Shown in pieces: positions 57,380-64,000 of a DNA stretch of 64,000 nucleotides. The notes under the pieces were generated by a model. The model made no database searches. It was not told the origin of the DNA and was given only the letters and a program-made list of their open reading frames with translations. The position numbers were made by a program, and so were the translations under genes. Numbering within the stretch: the stretch's first letter is position 1; each line of letters opens with the position of its first letter. The stretch comes from Phallusia mammillata. Taxonomy: Eukaryota; Chordata; Ascidiacea; Phlebobranchia; Ascidiidae. The DNA lies in the NCBI GenBank assembly GCA_003260075.1, contig QLIY01000562.1:39005-103004 (forward strand), written 5' to 3'.

Positions 57380-57505
57380 GTGGGTTCGAATCCCACCGCA
57401 GGTTAGATGTTTCTAGCCTACGACTTGCCATATGATGGTGAATGCTTGGTGACCGGCTGAGTCGGTATTATACCTTTAATAGACCTGGCGTGATGTGATT
57501 TATTC
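57380..57505 (+). repeat. tRNA-derived SINE (family B)
   Basis: GTGGGTTCGAATCCCACCGC gives a clear B box, followed by GCCATATGATGGTGAATGCT and the CCTGGCGTGATGTGATTTA end. Same family as 7733-7865. Confidence 0.65.
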
Positions 57506-58262
57506 GTTAAGAGTATTTAATAAATAGAAGTTCATACCTCCAAGTAAGTACTTGTGTAGGAATCCATTTATAATTTTAACCAACCACATTCGTTGCATAT
57601 TGTACCAACTGTTTAATAATCGTAATGGTAACTTAAAGCTGGAATCACCCAGTCCGTTTCTTGGTGAATGAAGACTAAAAAGCCTTATAGCAATAGATGT
57701 AAGTTCAGAAACACTTAGTCGTTCACCCTTTGGTGTTAAAGATATATATATTTCGCTATTACAGCATCGTTAGTATCTACGAACAAGCAGAAAAACTGTC
57801 ACACAAATCTTGGATACTTGAACTGATACTTATGGAGTTTTCATGTAAAGTCATTTTAACCCGGGATGTATATGTACTCGCAATAGGTGCAGAGCCGCGC
57901 TTCTCAAACTGTACATCGTGACACCCTGGTGCGTCGTTTCAAATTTCCGAAGGCGCCGCAAAATAATTCCGCTAGGTGGCGAAACTTGGTTGAGTTTAAA
58001 ACAAAAGTTTCAGGCCGAATGGTCATTTTCACGTGTTGCGCTCGTGGAGTGCGGAGCTAAAAAATGGCGGACGGGGGGGGGGGTGAATGAAGACTAAAAA
58101 GCCTTATAGCAATAGATGTAAGTTCAGAAACACTGGGGGGGGGGTATACCTTTAATAGACCTGGCGTGATGTGATTTATTCGTTAAGAGTATTTAATAAA
58201 TAGAAGTTCATACCTCCAAGTAAGTACTTGTGTAGGAATCCATTTATAATTTGGGGGGGGGG
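57467..58262. repeat. Two G-bounded islands copying nearby sequence in reversed order
   Basis: 58084-58134 (between G11 and G10) copies 57664-57714; 58145-58252 (between G10 and G10) copies 57467-57576. The two pieces sit after the originals and in the opposite order, as expected for small leftover contigs placed in a scaffold. Confidence 0.88.
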
Positions 58263-58568
58263 CGAAAAAAAAAGATTATTTTTTAAACTTTGCCAAATAA
58301 CGTTATTTGCCAAGATCGTGAGGCGCCAAGAATGTTTTCACGAGAAAAAGTAGCAACCTTGTTTCAAGCTAATAAATTAAACTTGGTGTTGTTTTTATCA
58401 ATGTTGAGTCGCAGTTTTTCAAACTCATTAAAAACGTTCCGAACTTTTAAAAGCAAAGAGTGTTAATGAAGCAAATTCAATATTTTTAGCAGAAAGATTT
58501 GAGTCTGTTTGCAGCAGTGTGAACTTGCAAAATATCAAATGCAGCGAAGTGTTTTGTGCGTCACAAGA

Positions 58569-58900
58569 CTGGCGCCGTTGTGTCGATACGGGCATGGGAA
58601 CAACCATCAACATTCACCACTTATTTCCGTGCGTGATATTATGACGTTTTCGGATCCAGCAGTCGGAACTATTAATGAGCCCAAAGGAGCACAAAAGTTA
58701 GGCCAGCATTATTAATGTGGGACCCTGGCGCCGTTTTGTCGACATAGTCATAGGAACACAGATCAACATTGTTTCCGTACCAGATATTATGACGTCTTCG
58801 GATGCAGCAGTCGGAACTATTACTGAGCCCAAAGGAGCACAAAAGTTTTTGACGACATTTTTAATGTGGAAAACTGGCGCCGTTTTATCGACACGAGCTA
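58569..58900. repeat. About 150-bp tandem repeat, 2 full copies plus start of a third
   Basis: CTGGCGCCGTT starts at 58569, 58725 and 58874. Each unit has GTCGGAACTATTA, GAGCCCAAAGGAGCACAAAA and a TATTATGACGT stretch. Divergence between units shows it is not a recent assembly duplicate. Confidence 0.8.
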
Positions 58901-59432
58901 TTAACAAGGCCAACATTTCCCACTATGTTCCTGGGAACGAAGCGGGCCTTGCAATAAATAAGTTTTTCTCCGAACAAACAATCGGTTCTCACGTGTCAGT
59001 TTGACATGAAGCAAGCCACTGTTTGTTACCGCGTTCGTAAAAAGCCAGAAGTAAACCATCGCGTTAATATATATAACTTATATATATAATAATTTAATAT
59101 CGTGGCAATGTTTAAAACTTGCTTTATTTAATACCTTGTTCTATTTACGCCATTTTCCGCAGTTTACGACACACTGGATTATTTTTCTATAATTTACACA
59201 CCTTTGAAAAATCACCAACTGTTTTTGTTACAGACCATATGACGTTTTAACTTGCAGTAGTGTTAGCTTGCAAAATACCCAGAAACACAATGTATTTGGA
59301 CATTTTTTGCAGTGTTGAAGATTGTCTAGACGAAGTTAATTACAGGCTCTCCCTCCAATCGCACTGACGTCATGCAGCAAACACCGACAATGCGGGTTGA
59401 GCTACTAACACTGAGCTTCACCTTTGGTCCGA

Positions 59433-59560
59433 CTTCTGGTAGGTGGCGCAAAAGAGCATAGGCGTTTAAGGTGCTGACTCAGCAATTATTCTTACCACAA
59501 ACCCAAATTGCTGTAACACCAGCATAAACGCCTATGCTCTGTTGCGCCACCTACCAGAAG
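59433..59560. mobile_element. Foldback element, related to 8451-8603
   Basis: CTTCTGGTAGGTGGCGCAAA...CATAGGCGTTTA pairs with TAAACGCCTATG...TTGCGCCACCTACCAGAAG. Outer parts (GCTACTAAC left, GGCTACCGG right) match the element at 8451-8603. Confidence 0.8.
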
Positions 59561-60069
59561 TTCTCAGGCCGGGCTACCGGAACCGACAATGCAAGTAGTC
59601 GAAAAAAAGGCAATTTCTTCAGCATCGGTTGCCAAGGTNTATGTGTACCACTACGGGACCATTTGGCTCTAGTTTGAAAACCGCTGGCCCAGAACTGATT
59701 AAATAGTAATGAGGAATAAAGATAAAAAATACATTTCTGTCTACTTTTCAGCGCTTGGTGCAATTCCTAACATCAACATCCTAAAATGTGTTTTGATATC
59801 GAAGGCCGCACTTAATGCCTTAAAAGGCCGCATGTGGCCTTTAGGCCGCAGGTTCCCCGCCTCTGGTCCAAGTTATTTACAGGCTCTCCCAGAAATGCAC
59901 TGACGTCATGCAACAAACACCGACAATGCGAGTAGTCGAAAAAAATAAGCGATTTCTTCAGCATCGGTTGCCATGGTGACAGCACGAGAGCTGTTTTGGA
60001 AAAAGGAGCCTTTTTTCCTCAAGGCACATTTGCCCATTATATATACCTTGAAGTNGGCGGACTCCTAAG

Positions 60070-61360
60070 GTACCGCGGAGCGCAGTTTGAGAACCGCTGC
60101 ATTAAATCAACTCATGTGTACTGTTTGGGGTCGAATAAAACGACGGGCTGTAGGTTGGTGAACCCTTGTATAAACAGTAATATGTAACAATTAAATAAAA
60201 TTGCTGCCTCTACATATCATTGGCACTATCGGTGTGAGATTTTTTTTGAAGCAATTAAGTAGAAAAGAATTATGCACACTTCTACGCATAATATAAACTT
60301 TTAAGGCAATAGAACTTGTATTTGCAACATACAATCGCCAGACGAGCTATGTTAACTTTGAAATAATTTTACAAAACTAAACATTGGCACGGGATGGAGT
60401 TGTTACNACATTGATTACTATCGCCGAACGGTTAGTGTTCCATCAAATGTAAATCATATAGAAGTCGTCTATGGCTTATACTACGTTGCATTAAACCAGT
60501 GGTTCTCAAACTTTTTAATTTTTTGTCTAAACGGTCCCTTAACGTTTTTTTTCGAGCACTTTGCGACGAAATATAAAATACCTGGGCAAAACAAAACTGT
60601 CCAGTTGCCAAACCAAAAGTTAATTTATTCCTTTCGAAAGCATTCCCACAACAACATACAGAATGAATTTAGCTTCGTAAGATCATTTTGCTTGGGAATG
60701 TTTCAAGGGCATTTTATTACGTCACAAACAAGACTAAATCAATATCAACATAGTGCACGAACAATTGCCTTTGTTACACGAAAATGAAGTAAATAACCAA
60801 TTCTTGTCATATAAAACTCGTTTGTCTATCTAATTTTTGCTTAACACTCGCAAGATCTCATATTACATAAGATTGTAGACATACTTTAAGTCGCGTGCCG
60901 GACCCCTAAGCTACCGCGGAGCTCAGTTTAAGAACCGCTGCATTAAATCAACTCATGTATACCGTTTGGGGTCGAATAAAACGACGTGCTGTAGGTTGGC
61001 GAACACCGTTATAAACAGTAATACGTAACAATNCTAAATCAATATTAAAATAGTGCGCGAAAAATCGCCTTTGTTTGTTACGTGAAAATGAAGCAAATAA
61101 CCACTTTTTGTCATATAAAACTCCTTTGTCCATCTAATTTTTGCTTAACACTCGCAAGATCTCATATTACATAAGACTGTGGACATACTTTAAGCTCCTC
61201 GCGGTCCCCCTGAAATCGCGCGGCGGACCCCTAAGGTACCGCGGAGCGCAGTTTGAGAACCGCTGCATTAAACCAACTCATGTGTACTGTTTAGGGCTGA
61301 ATAAAACGACGGGCTGTAGGTTGGTGAACCCTGGTATAAACTGTAATACGTAAAAATTAA
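60070..61360. repeat. Three-copy segmental repeat carrying a hAT-like end
   Basis: GAGAACCGCTGCATTAAA, CAACTCATGT and AAAACGACGGGCTGTAGGTT follow one another at about 60070-60195, 60905-61035 and 61230-61360. The sequence outside the element end is shared too, so the flank was copied with the element rather than inserted into three times. Confidence 0.8.
60497..60940. mobile_element. hAT-like non-autonomous element
   Basis: 444 bp, starting CAGTGGTTCTCAAAC and ending CAGTTTAAGAACCGCTG, with flanks CATTAAAC and CATTAAAT (7 of 8). The body matches parts of 51784-52629. Confidence 0.85.
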
Positions 61361-61541
61361 ACGAAATCGCTGTCTCTACAAATCATNGGACCGCGAGCCC
61401 TCAAAATAATGGCAAAGGGACCATTTTGAAAAAATAATGAGAACCACTGATGTAAACCAATAGATTTACGACATACAATCGCCAGACAAGCTATGTTAAG
61501 TTAAAAAAAATAGCACGGTAGCGTGTACGAGTAGGACACCC

Positions 61542-63703
61542 CTGGTTCAAGGAATGTTAATACAATAAAGGGCTTTCTTTCAGGTTTTTATGCGATCTTC
61601 TAGCTTACTAAACTATTACTGGTGAACCGCTAAAATTTCACACCTGTACTGTGGGGCGTCTAGAATTTAATAATGCAAAAAAAATTTTGGTGGCGACAAA
61701 TCCTAAAAATCAGGTTTTAATTTTAGGCCGAAATGTCTCGATTTTTGTTGATTAAAAAAAGTACGTGGTGACTGAGATGTGAATAATTGCATAGATCAGA
61801 AGATATTCATTGTTTTGCTTGTGCGTTGGTCGTGCCAGATGCTGTGCCCGCCGGTTATTTAGGTTTATAAGACTGAGAACGACTGTATTGCGAAATTAAC
61901 TTCTGAACATTTTCTAAAAAATAAGAGCTGGTAAGATGCCCGGAAGAGGGCGCTGCAGTTCCAAATGTGAAGCTCTGTTATATTCGTTTGAAGTTTATGC
62001 AAAAAACTTTTACCCAACGCTCTTTGTTTTATTAGGCATACAATGAGACGGACAAATGACTGAAATGATTTTTTTCAGCAAAATATTTAGGCCACTGTGC
62101 GTTAGTTTCTTTTCATATATTCATAGGAAATTGTAGTCTAATAAACTTGTTGGTTAAAAAATAATTATAAATTAGGTTGTAAAGTCAGATTGGTTTACAG
62201 TTTGGTTGGTGGTTTGTCAAAGGGTACATGCGCGTTGTATAAAGGCTATTTCGGTTATGCATTACTGTGGGTATAAACCAGTGGTTCGCAAACTTTTTCA
62301 TATTTTTTACAAAACGGTCCCTTTGCCATTATTTCGAGGGCTCGCGGTCCTTANACTCCTTGATGGGTGTAGCCCAGTGGTGCACAACTTTCTCACTATG
62401 ACGGCATCACATATCTTTATTTTACCAACGGCCGCCTGTTTGCTTGTGTTTTANGCTTTTATGACGTCATAATCTATATTGTGACGTTTGTGGCATCTGC
62501 TTTTTCGCATTGTTTGCACATAATAGACATAAAGAGCCTGGCGCATATGGCTACTAGGCTGGTAATATTCTTAAAAGTTCCACAAAATGTGTTTACAGCA
62601 GTTTGAAAATCAAAATATTTGGCAAAAGAGTTTTCATTTACATCACGGCCGCCAGTGCGTATATGCTAATAAACATGTCCCGCAGCTTGTGCACCCCTGA
62701 TGATAGCCTATACACGGGAATAATTTTTAAACAATAAATGTACGCACGTATACCATTTATTGTGACAATGACATAAAACGCACGATGTTTCGCGACCCGA
62801 AAAATTATATTCCGACCGCAATTGGAGTCACGACCCGCAGCTTGTGCACCCCTGATGATAGCCTATACACGGGAATAATTTTTAAACAATAAATGTACGC
62901 ACGTATACCATTTATTGTGACAATGAAATAAAACGCACGATGTTTCGCGACCCGAAAAATTATATTGCAATTGGGGTCGCGACCCACAGTTTGAGAAACC
63001 CTGGTTTAAGGCATGTTTAATACAATAAAGGGCATTTTTTCAGATTTTCATGCGCTAGCTTACTAAACTATTACTGGTGGATCGCTAAAAATTCACATCT
63101 GTACTCTGGGGCATCTAAAACTTAATAATGCAAAAGTTTTTTTGCGGCGACAAATCCTAAAAATCAGGTTTTGATTAAAAAAGTACGTGGTGACTGAGAT
63201 GTGAATAATTGCATAGATCAGAAGATATTTATTGTTTTGCTTGTGCGTTGCTCGTGCCAGATGCTGTGCCCGCAGTTCACGTAAGTTTATAAGACTGAGA
63301 ACGACTGTATTGCGAAACTTGATTCTAAACATTTTCTTAAAAAAATAAGAGCTGATAAGATGCCCGCAGGATGGCGCTGCAGTTCCAAATGTGAAGCTTT
63401 GTTATATTCGTTTGAAGTTTGTGCTTAAAAAACTTTTACCCAACACTCTTTGTTTTATTAGGCCTACAATAAAACAGAAAAATGATTGAAATGAATTGTT
63501 TTCAGAAAAATAATTGGGCCACTGTGCGTTAGATTATTTTCATGTAAGTGGAAATTTTATTCTAATAAACATGTCGGGACAAAAATAATTAAAAATTAGG
63601 TTGTAAAGTCAGGTTGGTTTACAGTTTGGTTGGTGGTTTGTTAAAAGGTAGTTGCACGTTGTATAAAAGCTATTTCGGTGGTTATGCATTGTTATTGGTA
63701 AAC
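61542..63703. repeat. Direct repeat of about 700 bp (61542-62277 and 63001-63703)
   Basis: Both copies run from CCTGGTT(C/T)AAGG, through GTACGTGGTGACTGAGATGT, to the GTATAAA-GCTATTTCGG end. They differ by many substitutions and indels, including a missing 20-30 bp in the second copy, so they are an old duplication. The spacer holds hAT-like ends and the tandem at 62681-62990. Confidence 0.85.
62681..62990. repeat. 155-bp tandem duplicate
   Basis: CGCAGCTTGTGCACCCCTGA starts at 62681 and 62836. The units are near identical apart from a short indel near the end (ATTCCGACCGCAATTGG against ATTGCAATTGG). Confidence 0.88.
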
Positions 63704-64000
63704 AATTAAAAATGAATTTCGTTTATTTTGTATTTCCGTTTTTTTATATTAAAGATATCCATCTATTTTGCCTGAGATTAATGTTGCTTTGTAGAAATTG
63801 TGATTAAGTTCGGTGGAGACATGTCTTGTTTTTGTTTATTTGTTTAAGTGAGTCCACTGCGTATGTTACTAGGATGAAAGATGTGTGGTTTGTTAATTAA
63901 CAAGTTGTTAGTTTACTTGCATTTCTGATATTGTTTAGTGGCAGGACTGAAGTAGCATGTTGCTTCATATAATTTCTTGATAGTTTTTCTTGAAGCTGAA

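Larger units (their letters stand above)
54811..64000. other. Repeat-dominated region without a supported gene
   Basis: Holds SINEs, hAT-like elements, tandem and segmental duplications, seven G runs and eight single Ns (57108, 59639, 60055, 60407, 61033, 61387, 62354, 62455). Open frames here lie in repeats. Confidence 0.65.

Overview
This looks like eukaryotic nuclear DNA, most likely from an ascidian tunicate (Ciona-like). The reasons are intron-rich animal genes with short exons, chordate-type protein families (GRAMD1/Aster, B3GNT-type glycosyltransferase), AT-rich introns full of small hAT-like and foldback elements, and few-percent divergence between adjacent allele-like copies. The organism is an inference. 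All gene models are read by eye from splice sites, reading phase and protein similarity; no alignment was run.

Layout. At the left edge (49-655, minus) is the first coding exon of a secreted or membrane leucine-rich-repeat protein that runs off the window. From 8696 down to 3433 (minus) is an unrecognised gene of at least seven exons whose phases all agree (about 797 codons visible, 5' end not found). From 8.7 to 18 kb there is no convincing gene, only repeats and a possible promoter. From 18050 to 44834 (plus) lies the main gene, a GRAMD1/Aster sterol-transfer protein: 23 coding exons in the form starting at 22856 (2703 nt, 900 aa), with GRAM domain, VASt/ASTER domain, one membrane segment and a short tail. 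Three alternative first exons (18050-18609, 22856-22926, 34383-35027) join the common body in phase. One of them encodes a CxxC...CxxC zinc-ribbon-like segment. From 51157 to 54810 (plus) is a two-exon type II membrane beta-1,3-N-acetylglucosaminyltransferase-like gene (GT31). From 55 to 64 kb there is no gene, only nested repeats, tandem and segmental duplications and unresolved bases.

The most striking pattern is 23 runs of G of at least 10, all on the given strand with no matching C runs. Fifteen are exactly 10 long, and most sit at the junction of two near-identical direct copies of 50-250 bp. The best reading is an assembly artefact: polymorphic overlapping contig ends joined by a fixed-length placeholder, with longer G runs (38, 57, 72, 83) standing in for real gaps. 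Two such joints break the glycosyltransferase exon. Removing the repeat offsets (136 and 107) gives 1248 nt, a whole number of codons, and nearly all differences between the copies there are synonymous, as expected for two alleles.

Repeats include several non-autonomous hAT-like elements with 8-bp target duplications (five of them exact), foldback elements, tRNA-derived SINEs with a visible B box, a 39-bp x 6 tandem array and a TG/GTTT microsatellite.
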